From NCBI GenBank assembly GCA_036873755.1, contig JAVTVY010017291.1, forward strand, positions 1 through 64,000: a DNA stretch of 64,000 nt, given 5' to 3'. Position numbers and translations under genes: made by a program. This document shows, piece after piece, positions 1 through 10,864 of the stretch. Each line of letters begins with the position of its first letter. Positions within the stretch are counted from its first letter, which is position 1. The DNA comes from Hanleya hanleyi. Lineage: Eukaryota > Mollusca > Polyplacophora > Lepidopleurida > Hanleyidae. A model generated the notes under the pieces. That model searched no databases, was not told where the DNA came from, and saw only the letters and a program-made list of their open reading frames with translations.

Positions 1-1011
1 AAATGTTTGGATGTGAAATAGGATACGCGTTAAAGGCCACAGTTTACATATATCTATAACAATATACTGAATTGTGTGTATTGAGGCTGGCATAGCGGTG
101 TAGATAAATGCACTAACAAATGATGGAAAATTAGCATTTCCTATTTCATAAAAACAATTACGGATGGCATATCCCACCAGTGTTATATATACAGTGAAAC
201 ATACAGCCAAGGGTTCCCGATGGGCATGACAGTGTACTCGCTGAGCCATCGATAAATAATAAAAAAAATTAATTATAGATCAAATTTTAATCAGAATTCG
301 GTCAACTCAGAACTTGCTGGTAACAATGCCCTAATGCACGTTCATGCCAAAAATCAAGGTTATAATATCAACGGTTCTCCTTATTTTGCCGACGAAATGA
401 TTCGAATGGACTGACTCATTACCGGACAATTTGCAATCGGTAGCCTGCTTCGTAGGAATATAACAGCAGACTTTGTTTGCGCGGTTTATAGCTGTGTGAA
501 GTTAACTGCTTAAAATTAAACTGCTTAAAACCTTTTAACCCTATGCCATTTATCTCGAATAGTTTTTTTTAAATTAACTGGTGGTCAAGTAGTGCATCCT
601 GCCTTTGGATCATTCAGCTTTAAATCCATTTGATGCGTCGACGTATGGTGATCGCAAAATGTTACACGTGAGGATTAATCTTGTATTTTTCTTGAAATTT
701 CGAATTCACAAATCTAGTGTCTCAAAACGGCAAGATATCCCTTGACTCTAGGAGAGGACTGTGAAATTTCTAGGAAAATACATTAGTCATAATATATAAT
801 GCCCGTGAAATGAGAATCTATGCTACCGGCATAACCTTTGCCGGAAATCACTAACGTTGACAGCCTTTTAATGACCGCGCATCCACCTGTCAGTTATTTT
901 CACTATAAAAGAATGCTTGACGAATATATTTGGGCGATACCGCCTCTTGTTATTTTCCTGTGGGCCTCTCGGAATAGCTTCATGTCGGATGTTGAAAATT
1001 TTAATACCTAC
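1..1011. other. Intronic or flanking sequence downstream of MFSD6-like exon 2
   Basis: The donor at 1006-1011 (read on minus as GTAGGT) makes this the start of the next intron of the MFSD6-like gene. I found no further convincing exon of that gene here. About 50 bases at 410-470 resemble 14107-14170, just 3' of the Crypton relic (shared GGACAATTTGCA and GGTAGCCT), suggesting a short dispersed repeat. Confidence 0.4.
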
Positions 1012-1162
1012 CTGGAATAAATATCCGGCGTTGACACAAGTCACCATAGCAATACAGGCAAATACATAAAACATCAGTCGGTAGTCTCCAAAAGATAGAG
1101 TAATCCCGCAGATTTTCCTAGTAGCTACTGTCGTGGAAATGATTAATCCAGTTGCTAAAGCT
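1012..1162 (-). CDS. MFSD6-like MFS transporter, coding exon 2
   Basis: Internal exon of 151 bases, read right to left. The acceptor is a pyrimidine-rich tract ending in TTTCAG, with AG at 1163-1164; the donor is CAG|GTAGGT. The exon begins with one base that completes a split codon and then gives 50 uninterrupted codons, from ALATGLIISTTV to VNAGYLFQ. It encodes two hydrophobic stretches separated by a short polar stretch with the sequence FGDYRLMFYVF. The phase fits the donor of the exon at 32121-32893 exactly (GC+A = Ala), giving LGHGVA followed by ALATG, which is what MFSD6-type proteins have after their YGxxRxWGxxGxG motif. The intron between would be about 30.96 kb. The exon ends in phase 0; later exons are outside the window. 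The family (Pfam MFS_1_like) consists of multi-pass membrane transporters with ill-defined substrates. Confidence 0.75.
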
Positions 1163-2103
1163 CTGAAACGTACAGAAATATAAAATTAAATATTATATAT
1201 TATTGATCATTGTCATTAATGGCTATGATACAATAATCCCTTGAAACAAGACTTTCGCCGGGTGGGCGGTTATTTTGGTGCATTGGTGACGAACTACGGA
1301 GTATATTTACTTAATTATGTAAACATTATTAACTGTCAATAGCGTTGGTGTGTGGAAATATAACTCTTTTATCGACTCTCCCGATTACACAGCTGGAGAT
1401 CCCAAGCCAGTGTAGTAGCCCTATTTGAAGAGGCTAGCGAGTTTGTACCTTAACGAACCCCAGTGTTATTAACACAATTCATAAACGCTTATGGAGTTTT
1501 CTTTATTATGATTTCAAAAATCGTACAAAGAATGGCCACCGATTCAAATAAGTATCATAATCCTGTACTCAGTGCATGAGAATTGCTCTGCACAGTGTAA
1601 CGATGTTGTCAAAGTTTCTGTATTACGCAGAAAAAAAACAATTGCCGAAGACAGATCTAGTAGATGAAATATTTACGAAGTTCACACATGTTGTAAGCCT
1701 TTGCCTTTGAAGTAGGTCTGATGGAATTAGGTGTTTAGTCATTCTCATGGCATCAGATTGTATATCCCCTATTGTCATATATACCCTCTGATGTCAAAGT
1801 GGGGCTAAATGCGGCGCGCAGCTTTTCTGTGCATGGCTCTCGCCCAATCAACAGCCTCCGTTACAATGAAGCGAACTTGTGGAGATTACCGAATGGGGCC
1901 GATGATTTCCGAAGAGCTCAGCATGACTTCGGCAAGCCAATCAACATAGGCGTTGTATATCGACGAAAACGAACAGCGGCAAATCTTTGAGAGGCGTCCT
2001 GTTTAAAAAACCGGACTGGTATTTGTGATCTGTCAGTTAACTTCCATCATGAAAGAGCAAGTAAATGTACTTCGAACCCTGTGATTTACTGCCACATATC
2101 TAG
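1163..2103. other. Intron sequence, no confident gene
   Basis: The left end of the 31-kb MFSD6-like intron. A 72-codon open frame on plus (1772-1990) opens with TTG and has no visible motif; neither strand around it gives an open exon with matching splice sites. Otherwise I see nothing. Confidence 0.4.
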
Positions 2104-2273
2104 GACCTGGCGATTGCGACAGAGAAAAACTACAGGAGGGATCTTATTCATTTGTATTCTCAAGCCTCGAATTACTGATAAACCAGGAAGAGAACCGCGA
2201 TTTGCTAATTAAACACGAGAAAACCATGGCAGCTATTGTCGCCGACGTGGCTCATGCGGTGATCCGATGCATG
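2104..2273 (+). CDS. Candidate exon of an unidentified plus-strand gene
   Basis: Open stretch of 56 codons bounded by a possible acceptor (ATATCTAG, AG at 2102-2103) and a strong donor ATG|GTAAGTTT. The frame enters with two bases and leaves in phase 0. It reads as ordinary protein with a mixed charged and hydrophobic helix-like pattern: SSLELLINQEENRDLLIKHE, then an alanine-rich TMAAIVADVAHAV. A methionine at 2226 sits in a strong context (ACCATGG), so this could also be a first coding exon starting there, with 16 codons before the donor. It lies on the strand opposite the surrounding MFSD6-like gene, inside its intron. No family recognised and no partner exon located. Confidence 0.35.
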
Positions 2274-2372
2274 GTAAGTTTATAAACATGTAAATTATAA
2301 TAATAAAATAATAATAATAAATTATAATATAATTTTTAATATAATATTGAAAATTAAGATAATACTGTTATT

Positions 2373-2537
2373 AACACTGGGATTTCCTGGATTTCAACTT
2401 CTTTATTAAACACGACGTTTCGCTAAGTCTGCCCTTAGCATTCTCAAGTGTAAATACACTTGAGAATGCTATGGGCAGACTTAGCGAAACGTCGTGTTTA
2501 ATAAAGAAGAAGTTGAAATTCAGGAAATCCCAGTGTT
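2373..2537. repeat. Foldback element: near-perfect palindrome, about 80-bp arms
   Basis: The left arm starts AACACTGGGATTTCCTG and the right arm ends with its complement; the centre is near 2455. Both arms carry a CGACGTTTCGCTAAG block and a TTCTTTATTAAAC block. The element at 41091-41263 has the same design (ACGTTTCG plus TTCTTTATTG), so both probably belong to one foldback class. Arm differences are few, mainly one missing triplet and single changes. Confidence 0.85.
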
Positions 2538-3737
2538 CATACTTGTACTACTTCTATACGTCAAACCGAATGACACTTCAAAATGTCATTCAAAAGTTAA
2601 ATACTGTTATTGTCATTTTTCAATTCAAAGCCAATTTATTTGATAAACATTTTTAAGTTTGAGCAAATTTAAATAAGTTAGCTTGATAAAAAATTGCCAT
2701 TTGGAAAAACCCTCAATCAATTATTAAATTAAATCCCAGTTACTAAACTGAAATCCGTTATTTTCAGACAAAATCTTAATATTAATTATGGTTATAACTA
2801 GGGAAACACATTTAACTGCAGATATATTATTATTTAATATTTAGTACTATGAGGAAATTATGCCAATGATGTGTTCCGATGCATATTTCTCGTCCACCTC
2901 CTCTACTGATTGTTTTTATTACTTACTTGTTGCACATAAATACATAATAATATATACCTCGCTGAGGTTCAGATGAGTAATTTTGGCTGAGTAATTTTTT
3001 CAATACTATTTTTTGTGTCGACTTTGATTTATGTTGTGTTATCCTTCCTCACTGGGTTCAAGACCGGCGACATAAAACACAGATATCATTCGATACACAT
3101 GGCCATAATATAATTTTCTGAAAGACGCATGCTTGTTGATTGTCTGGTCACATCAGCCACACGCTTGATTCACTTTCCATGGTCATTATCAATTAATGCT
3201 TACAATAGCTCTCAGCATGAATCGGAATGCTCGCCTATCCAATGTTGTTTACAATATGACAGGCCACCTCCTGGCGATGATCAGATGTGATGACGTAGTC
3301 AGCCGGAAGATATAACACGCTCTCTCACTGGCTCAGTGGAAAAGACGCAATGCGGCTGCGCGCCAGGCATTTCTATAGCGGTGAAGTCAGAGTCTTGTTT
3401 ACCGACTGTTTGGAGGTTACAAACTCTGACGTGGGGAGAATGGTGTTTAGTCTGACTGCCTGTACTTTACTCTGACTGCAGACTTATGAAACACGTTTTG
3501 AAGATGTGCACCTCCTATCCAGTGTTATCCTGTGTCGGGGAGTAGGATACGGATATTTAGCTTGTTTTCCTGGCGAAAATACCCAACGACCGCGAAGCGA
3601 AGAAGCAGGATATATTCCCGTATCCTTTTCCCCAACATATTGTATCAACAATTTATTTTTAGGAGCAGTCTATTAAACTCGAGACAGAGACGCGGTGAAG
3701 CGGGTCTAAAACGTGCTTATAAAATACGATTACATTT
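2538..3737. other. No gene seen
   Basis: AT-rich intron sequence. An imperfect inverted pair built on GGATACGGATAT and ATATTCCCGTATCC is at about 3545-3632. The 72-codon frame over it (3532-3750, no ATG) is probably a by-product. Confidence 0.4.
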
Positions 3738-3968
3738 TGAAGAAATATGACAAAAACATCACTTTTCTCGTACTCCACATGGCCGCCATCTTGAATTTGC
3801 CCATGATCCCCTGCTCGGGGGGTTATGCAAATAGGCTCAAAATGACCCGAATATGATAAACTAAAAAGTCAAGGAGTTTCAGCTCTCATATTATGTCGTT
3901 CCGGAGATAACGCAGAAAGTTTGGTAGGGGAGGGCCATTTCGCCCCCTCCCCATGCCAGGTAGGGGTA
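3738..3968 (+). mobile_element. piggyBac-type MITE family 1, 5'-truncated copy
   Basis: Carries the family's internal blocks in order: AACATCACTTTTCTCG, a CATGGCCGCCATCTTGAATT block, CCCATGATCCCCTGCTCGGG, CAAAATGACCCGAATATGAT, then the end CCAGGTAGGGGTAAC. The left half, including the other terminus, is missing and the terminal TTAA is mutated. Orientation is given relative to the copy at 51626-52189. Confidence 0.7.
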
Positions 3969-4159
3969 ACGCATAATATCCTGAAGAACTGCATCTCCTA
4001 TTAATGCGATAAAAATATTGTATCTGCCAAAATTTTCCTGAGCTGAACTTTTTCATTTTCCAGACCAGCCAAAACAATACTATGTAGGATAATCTCTTAG
4101 ATTATATTGCAACCAAATACTAATTCAATGCACAAATTACTTCAGAAAAGAGGTGCGTA

Positions 4160-4170
4160 GTATATAAAGG
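4160..4170 (+). promoter_or_regulatory. TATA-box-like site in R1 copy 1
   Basis: GTATATAAAGG, conserved on minus at 10401-10411 in R1 copy 2. Conservation in two copies supports a function in the element's own transcription. Confidence 0.45.
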
Positions 4171-4969
4171 CTATTTGAAACCGCATTGACCTACTTTCGA
4201 GGAGGTCATGAGGTAGTCATGGGGCGGTCACGTGGCGGTCACAGAGGCCAAGGTCACTTTAGTTCCGGCAAAGGACACGTGATGGGAAATGTTACTCGGA
4301 AGTGTTACTCGATCGGTCATGACCTTGGAGCGGGGAGGGTCGAAAAAATACCTGAAACCATGAGATGGAAGACTTATAGTAATAAACATAATCTATAGGT
4401 GTTGTACCATGTTATTAGGATCAGTCTAGCATCCGTGCGACCCCAGGGTCGAGCGTATATTGGCGACTCCGCTTGCTTTGGGGACGCCCTTTCGACATCA
4501 CGGCATCGATAGTGCTGCCCTCTAGAGGCAGGGTGGAATAATGGGTACATGTAAAATTTCTTCAGATATAAAAAAGCGGAACATGGACTTTGCTCCAACA
4601 ATTACATACGGGGGTATGGGGCGGGGGTCATTTTTTTATGTTACTATGGGTTGTTTGATCTTGTTTTTCACGTCTCGCCACGAAAAACACGATGGGAAGG
4701 GTCTCGGAGGTAAGCGGTGAATTTTTTTGAAAAGTACCGGGTAGGTCTGTATATAGGCCCATACTGGCTATTGGGGTGTAGGTCCATACTGAGAATTTTT
4801 TGGTTTGTTTTTACTATGGGTTGTTCGGTCTTGCTTTTCACGTCTCGCCACGAAAAACACGATGGGAAGGGTCTCGGAGGTGAGCGGTGAAATTTTTTGT
4901 AAAGTACCGGGTAGGTCTGGGCCCATACTGGCTACAGGGTGGGATAGGTCCCCACACAGCAAATTTTAT

Positions 4970-5225
4970 GGTCCACCAGTGGCCCACCATCGGCTGTACT
5001 GGTGGCCCTTTGATGGCCACCACCAGAGGACCACCACAATTTTGCTCATCGGCCCACCATTGGCCCGATTACTTCGGTCCACCAGTGGCAGCCACTTCTG
5101 TCCCGACAGTCGGTTTCCACTGGTGGCCCATTGTTGGCCACCGTCGAAGGACCACTAAAGTTTTGCTCATCGTCCCACCGGTGGCCCGATTACTTCGGTC
5201 CAGCAGTGGCTGCCACTGTTGACCC
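4970..5225 (+). repeat. 121-bp tandem minisatellite in R1 copy 1
   Basis: Unit starts at 5028 and 5149, marked by TTTTGCTCATCG and GCCCGATTACTTCGGTCC, after a partial first unit. Units are rich in CCACCAGTGGCCC-type short palindromes. The GC-rich CCACCAGTGGCCC material near 9100-9140 looks related. Confidence 0.7.
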
Positions 5226-5257
5226 AATTGTTGGGTTGACAATGGCTGCTATTGCTC

Positions 5258-5385
5258 ACACGGATGTTGATCATTCTTGCGATGATGTAAATACTCTAAT
5301 AATTCAATGATAGGATTATTAGATTGAATTATTAGAGTATTTCCAGCATCACAAGAATGTTTCTGACTGATCAGCATTCGAGTGT
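5258..5385. repeat. Palindrome with 20-bp perfect inner arms
   Basis: The inner arms at 5289-5308 and 5323-5342 are exact complements (one reads AAATACTCTAATAATTCAAT). Imperfect outer arms continue to GATGTTGATCA and TGATCAGCATTC. The CTCTAATAATTCAAT motif also forms the ends of the element at 59224-59456. Confidence 0.8.
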
Positions 5386-5417
5386 GCAGTGGTACCCACC
5401 CATTCCCCGAATTCCTC

Positions 5418-5732
5418 GAAGTCCTCAAATATTTCAATCACATCCAATTTTTAGACAAAATAAATCATTAAAGTCAATTTAATCACCCTCTAAAATCAGT
5501 CAAATGATTAAGAAATGATGGATTATTTGTTGATTTTGGACCATTTTTCGAAGTGTACTAAATAAATATGATCATAAATATTTATTTAGTACACTTCACA
5601 GAATGGTCCAAAATCAACAAATAATCCATTAGTTCGTAATCATTATGATTTCACAGGGTGATAAATTTAGTGTAATGATCGTATTTTGTCCAAAAATTGC
5701 ATGTGATTGAAATATTCGAGGATTCGGTGTAC
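5418..5732. repeat. Long imperfect palindrome, about 315 bp
   Basis: The outer arms contain AAATATTTCAATCACAT on the left and ATGTGATTGAAATATT on the right. The inner arms are AAGTGTACTAAATAAATAT and its complement, centred near 5571. No open frame and no terminal duplication were recognised. Confidence 0.75.
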
Positions 5733-5890
5733 TTTCAGCAAGACAATCAGCTGCACCTACTAATTAAGACGACATGATGTAGTCTTCTTTTCAAGAAGTA
5801 ACATTTTCCCAAGGAAGGCTTGTAAGACTCCATTTTTCGGTTCAGAAGGTGATGATAAAGGAATAATCTCATTCTTCCGCCAGCTCTCAT

Positions 5891-5949
5891 ATCGAAGATT
5901 TTATTTCAGTCGATTGTCATGACACACAAAATGAAATAGAATCTTCGAT
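5891..5949. repeat. Short inverted repeat
   Basis: ATCGAAGATTTTATTTC at 5891 faces GAAATAGAATCTTCGAT ending at 5949. It is the third palindrome within 700 bp. Confidence 0.7.
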
Positions 5950-6085
5950 AATTCTATATTCAAAACAACATTCTTGGCCTATAAAGTCCACGATCAATTT
6001 TTCCAAATGTTTTCAATGTATTTGATGTTGTTCAAAATTTAAATTATATGTTTTCTAAGAATACTAAGTTTCTTAATTCAGACTT

Positions 6086-6091
6086 TATTAA
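6086..6091 (-). terminator. Poly(A) signal candidate AATAAA
   Basis: TTTATT on plus reads AATAAA on minus, about 240 bases after the strong acceptor at 6332. It would end the candidate transcript starting near 8850. A hexamer alone is weak evidence in AT-rich DNA. Confidence 0.25.
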
Positions 6092-7473
6092 TGGGACTAC
6101 AAAATCACAACAATATATTCAAAAGTCTAGTGGATATATTAAATTAAATCATAATTTTGGGATAAAGCAAATGCTTCAAGCCGACCATCTCCAGACATTT
6201 TGAATGATGCTGCTTTGTCAGCTCGGCTCCTTCGCCTGCCGTCTTGATCACATTAATTATTCCGGCCGCCGACTGCTGTTTCAATCTTTTTCAGTTATCG
6301 TTAGTTTCCAGGTGATGTTTCCTCCTGCACTCTAAAACAGAAGCAGACAAGGCACTGGTTAAAATTATCCTGATATGATTGAAAACAAGGACTTTTCTAC
6401 TGTCCGGCTTTGTACGAATGTAAGATCATTCATATGAAGAATATCATCAGTGGTTGAATATATATATCTGGCTAGTAGTCATATTATCAAACTAAACCTC
6501 AAGGGAGAATTGCAAAAGCAAACCATTAATTAAAACAGTCCCAACCAGAGTTAACAGTGCGTGTAATGCTTAAATTCACTTTAATTACATAATGGGTTTC
6601 ATAAAAAAGAATACCTCAACTGAGCTCAAGATATGCCCTTAAACATACAGAGACATACAGATAGATAGACACTAACAGGGCTATCCCCGAAAAAGACAAA
6701 GGGGGGAAATAGCCTATGAGATAATGTGCAATAAAGGGATGCTTGGGAGATGATCATCAGATCAGCTGATCAGTGATGTGTCAGTGATATTATAGGATTA
6801 ACATGTTTCAGGAAACATACAGCTTATCATGATACTCCATGATTTCAGGGCATAAGCTTGATCCTAATGGTGAACCTGTTTATGGTGTTTCAAAATCATA
6901 CATGACGTGATTAGTGGCATTCACTTAAACGAATACCAGATGAAAGTGGTGGTTTCAACAACCAAGTTGCATAACTTGTAAGGGGAAACAAGTTGGATCA
7001 GGTCAAAAAGGATCACGTGTACATCTTCATATGGTGATGATAATATGTGGTAAATTTCTAAAGAATCTAACAAAATTTCTACCAGGAATTGTGTTGTGTT
7101 CACTAGAGAAGGCAGTAGATAGAATGCAGACTCATTCTTCTTGGCCAAATAAAGAAAGGAGATGTAGTGTGAATTTGTAGTTCACTCTAACCAAATGTTA
7201 GCTATACAAATTGTATTTCTCATACTTACTGAACACAGTATTATTCAACAAAGTCCATGAACTTGTCCTTTGCCCCTTTTCCTGACCACTTCCGGCTATG
7301 GGCAGCATCAGTCCCCAATATCGCTTTCATATGGTGGCGTGTTTGACATCATTCCCCACAAAAGGCCTAAAGCACTAGTCTGAAATCAACATGAAAAGTA
7401 CATGATCATTTCACACATATATCATTCTTGCTGACAAATTAATTCAAATGTTCATGCTGGTGAATTAATTCAA

Positions 7474-7767
7474 ATGTGGATAGTTAATAGTTTGTGTTCA
7501 GTCGCTGAAAAATGCAAACACAAACTAAATATTATAACAACCTCCCAAACATATTCTCTTAATAATCAGAGTATCCGATGGATAGAGGAAACAAGTCAAA
7601 TTGGTCTGATAAATGAGGAGTGTATTCTGGAGCATCAACATGAAATTGCATCATGGTTACCGACCCCTGGACTCATGCCCAGTCCTCTAAATTATTTCAT
7701 CCTATTACATCATATATCACAATATGGCCAAAGGGGGATAATTCTCAGGATACCACAAATGCCCTGA
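7474..7767 (+). other. Unassigned 97-codon open frame
   Basis: Starts at a true ATG inside a small repeat (AATTAATTCAAATG occurs twice just before). The frame has no signal peptide, membrane segment or motif I recognise. It overlaps intron sequence of the candidate minus-strand transcript. It could be chance. Confidence 0.12.
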
Positions 7768-9009
7768 TCTAAATGGAGATAATATTTTATACATAATTTG
7801 TTTAATAAGTAAAACAAGGAATCAATTACAGCATACTATAGTGTATCCTGGAAGATTTACTCACAGGTGACTGAAACAGAATCTTGACTACTGCCAATAT
7901 ATTTCAGTAACAGCTTTATTCATTAAGCAGGGTTCTGTAAAAAGACAGAAATAAAATGAATTAGAGCAATGAAATTAAAGGAGTTGATTACATATACTCT
8001 GTAAACATGTAATCATTCAATACTTCTCAGTGGAAATTGCTGAATACAAGTCAAATTGACATGATTGAGGCTTTTTCATAGACAATTCAATTCCACGGTC
8101 GGGTAATAAATATTTAATCTATAAGCATGGTTTCTCATAATGAAATAAAATAGGTAACAGAAGCTGAACGGCAGAATTCACTGAAATCTATCACAACATA
8201 GAACTTTGTCTGTATGGGAAACATATCTAGAATATTCACCATCTTCAGTTCAAAATACCAAAATGACTAGTAATTATCTTTCTGTGATACTTTGCTATTA
8301 TCCCTAACATGTAACATCGAAAACTAAGTTCTAAACAATCAAATATACCTCCAGAGTTCACGTCATCAACTTGGACATTAAGGACTCGCGCGAACATGAA
8401 TCAAGATGTAAACACCAAATCATTTTTGTGTGGCGAAATCTATTGTTGAATCAGTATTCATCGTTCCCGGTTGATTCTATATTTAGTGCAAACATTTTTT
8501 TTGCACAGAACCCACAAAGAAACCATAAGAACCCTAAAATAACCCATCAGAAGTTTGTTTAAAGTATAATAGGGGCTCCTCGTCCTTAAGACCGCATGGT
8601 CTGTAAAGTGACATCACAGCGCGCTCACCACTGAACTTTCAGCGCTAATATTTACCATTACACATATTTCTAAAGTACAAACTCGATGGAGGTTGACTCA
8701 GAACATTCTTAACTAATTATCTGCGAAATGTCAAGATAAAACAATCAACACATACCTGTAAAATAGCAGATTTCGTCTTCAATAAAATGGCATCTTGCAC
8801 TCAGGCAGACGATCACAGTGCCGCGCAAGGGAAGTAACTGAACACGAATTTCGCGCCCAAAGTAGGCATAGATTTCCCGCAGTAAATGAAATAAATTGTA
8901 TACGTAGGCCCATCATAAATGTTGTAGATATAATTGAATAATTATGCAATCAAACTGGTCAAAAATAATATAATTTGATTATCACTTTTGTTTTGACCAA
9001 TGATTTTAC

Positions 9010-10425
9010 ATTAACCACCAAGTCGTCGGTGACGCTCCAGATGTATGGGCGGTCCGGCGTCGGGCCGTTTTCGGCTCCCGATGCCGCTCGTGCGCTCGTG
9101 CCACCAGAGCCCGCTCCACTCTCACCAGTGGCCCACTATTGTTTGCTGTGTGAGTCTATACTGGAAAATTCACACATGTTCATTGTGATATTGGTTGATT
9201 GGTCTTGGTTTTCACGTTTCACCATGTAGAACACGATGGGAGGGGTCTCGAAGGTAAGCGATGAATTTTTTTGAAAAGTACCGGGTGGGTCTGTATATAG
9301 GCCCATACTGGCTATGGGGGGATAGGTCCATATTGGGAATTTTTTTGGTGGGTTTTACTATGGGTTGTTTGGTCTCGTTTTTCACGTCGCATAATGTAGA
9401 ACACGAGCGGAAGGGTATCGGAGGTAAGCGGTGAAATTTTTTGAAATGTACCGGGTAAGTCTGTATATAGGCCCATATAAGCCCATACCGGCTCAGTGGA
9501 TAGGTCCATACTGGGTGGACGTTTTGGGGTCTAGGTGAGCCCCTAATTGCCCCATGGTGTCGTATGAGGTCTTATTTTGAAGCTCTCGTGGAGGAGCACC
9601 CGGGACCCCTCTCATCGTGTTCTACATGTCGAAACGTGAAAAACGAGAACAAACAACGCATAGTAAAACTCACAAAAAAAATCCCAGTATGGACCTATCC
9701 CTCCATAGCCAGTATGGACCTATATACAGAACTACCCGGTACCCACAAAACATTTCCCAGTATGGACCTATACCCTCATAGCCAATATGAACCTATATAC
9801 AGACCTACCCTGTACTTTTCAACAAATTTCACCGCTTACCTCCGCTTACCTTCCCATCGTGCTTTTCGGGGCGAGACGTGAAAAACAAGACCAAACATCC
9901 CATAGTAACATTCAAGAAATGACCACCCCCCATACCCCATATAGGCATTTTCTCGTATACTGTATAATACATATAATTGTAGGAGTAAAGTCAGTGCTCC
10001 GCTTTTTATATCTGGAGAAATTTTACATTTACCCATTATTCCACCCTGCCTCTACAGGGCAACACTATCGAGGCCGTCATGTCGAAAGGGCGTCCCCACA
10101 ACAAGCGGAGCCGCCATTTTTGTTTCATTGCGCAAACTGGACAATAAACGCTCGAACCTGGGGTCGCACGGATGCTAGACTGGTCCTAATAACATGGTAC
10201 AACACCTATAGATTGTGTTTATTACTATGTCTTCCTTTTTCGACCCTTCCCGCTCCAAGGTCACGTCCGATTGAGTCACACTCCCGAGGTCACTTCCCAT
10301 CACGTGACCTTTGCCGGAACTTTGGTGACCTTGACCTCTGAGACCACCACGTGACCGCCCCATGATCTCCTCGAAAGTAGGTCAATGCGGCTTTAAATAA
10401 CCTTTATATACTACTGAGGTGCCAT
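9010..10425 (-). mobile_element. Repeat R1, copy 2, inverted, with a head-to-head duplicated tandem section
   Basis: Read on minus from 10425: TATATAAAGG (10401-10410), the GGTCA-rich block, AATAAA (10218-10223), then the block with CGTGCGACCCC, as in copy 1. The tandem section differs. Units at about 9600-9930 follow the element's orientation, but 9190-9545 runs the opposite way, so the marker ACTATGGGTTGTT appears on both strands about a centre near 9560. A GC-rich stretch at 9020-9140 resembles the minisatellite of copy 1. Copy 2 stops where a TTAA MITE was inserted (10426). Confidence 0.65.
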
Positions 10426-10429
10426 TTAA

Positions 10430-10864
10430 GGATGTCCGCTGGTGGTTTGTGGCTTTGGCAGCCATTTTCCCTGTTTTTCCTATTGCGGTATATCCCTTTC
10501 CTAGGTTAAGAGATAGTGAATTCCTTTAACAGCCTTCTAGCCGAGAATTTTGCACAGCAACATCCATCCAATCTGATAAATTTTGATAGACATTGTGATT
10601 ATCTACAAACAGTTAGAATATAAGAAAAAGTTAAATAATATTTATATGACTTTTTCATGAATATGCTTCAAAATTAGGGCTATTCCCTATGTTTTCTGGG
10701 TTATCAAATTGCGCACGAGTCAGTCCATTAAACGTCATCTACAGCTAAAAAATGCCCCACGATCTATATTTTTTCTTTGGTTTCCTCATATTAGACAGCT
10801 ATGAATGCAACAACACACATTATTATAAAAGTTAATTACTTTGATTTACCACCAGCGGCCATCC
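10430..10864. mobile_element. piggyBac-type MITE, family 2
   Basis: 435 bp flanked by TTAA on both sides (10426-10429 and 10865-10868). The terminal inverted repeats are GGATGTCCGCTGGTGGT on the left and ACCACCAGCGGCCATCC on the right, one mismatch. A TTAA duplication is the hallmark of the piggyBac superfamily; there is no coding capacity inside. Confidence 0.8.

Larger units (their letters stand above)
4150..5240 (+). mobile_element. Repeat R1, copy 1 (TATA and AATAAA signals, internal tandem units)
   Basis: Matches 9010-10425 in inverted orientation. In order: a promoter-like GTATATAAAGG at 4160, a block of GGTCA-type motifs (4200-4260), AATAAA at 4381, a block around CAGTCTAGCATCCGTGCGAC, then two roughly 170-bp tandem units starting at 4641 and 4811 (each with ACTATGGGTTGTT, AAGGGTCTCGGAGGT and AGTACCGGGTAGGTCTG), then a 121-bp tandem block. 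A TATA box followed about 220 bp later by a poly(A) signal is what a solo LTR would show, but I see no clear TG...CA ends, primer site or target duplication, so the class is open. Confidence 0.65.
6070..8850 (-). other. Candidate spliced minus-strand transcript, coding status unclear
   Basis: Splice signals on minus are well arranged. A possible first exon ends ACAG|GTATGTG (donor 8754-8755), with an ETS-like GTTACTTCCC just upstream (about 8836-8827). A second exon ends GGAG|GTATAT (8349); an ATG at 8397-8395 opens 16 codons starting MFARVLNVQVDD. The next exon, 7230-7379, lies between TTGATTTCAG and GTAAGTATG. The last exon starts at 6331 after a strong pyrimidine tract (TCTGCTTCTGTTTTAG), with AATAAA at 6091-6086. 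Joining exons gives only short frames. One is about 35 codons ending PPYESDIGD if a second AG at 7367 is used; another starts at an ATG in the 150-bp exon and ends RKHHLETNDN. A non-coding RNA, or a small-protein gene with an exon I missed, both fit. It would be nested in the MFSD6-like intron on the same strand. Confidence 0.3.

Noticed and set aside
1772..1990. 72-codon plus-strand frame as a gene
   Set aside because: It opens with TTG rather than ATG, has no motif and no matching splice sites; the minus strand there has stops in all frames.
4805..5222. 117- and 111-codon overlapping ORFs with His/Pro/Trp-rich repeats
   Set aside because: They are translations of the R1 tandem units and the 121-bp minisatellite.
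9787..10341. 184-codon plus-strand ORF, one of the longest frames in the window
   Set aside because: Lies antisense through R1 copy 2, including its AATAAA and GGTCA block; the equivalent frame is not open in copy 1.
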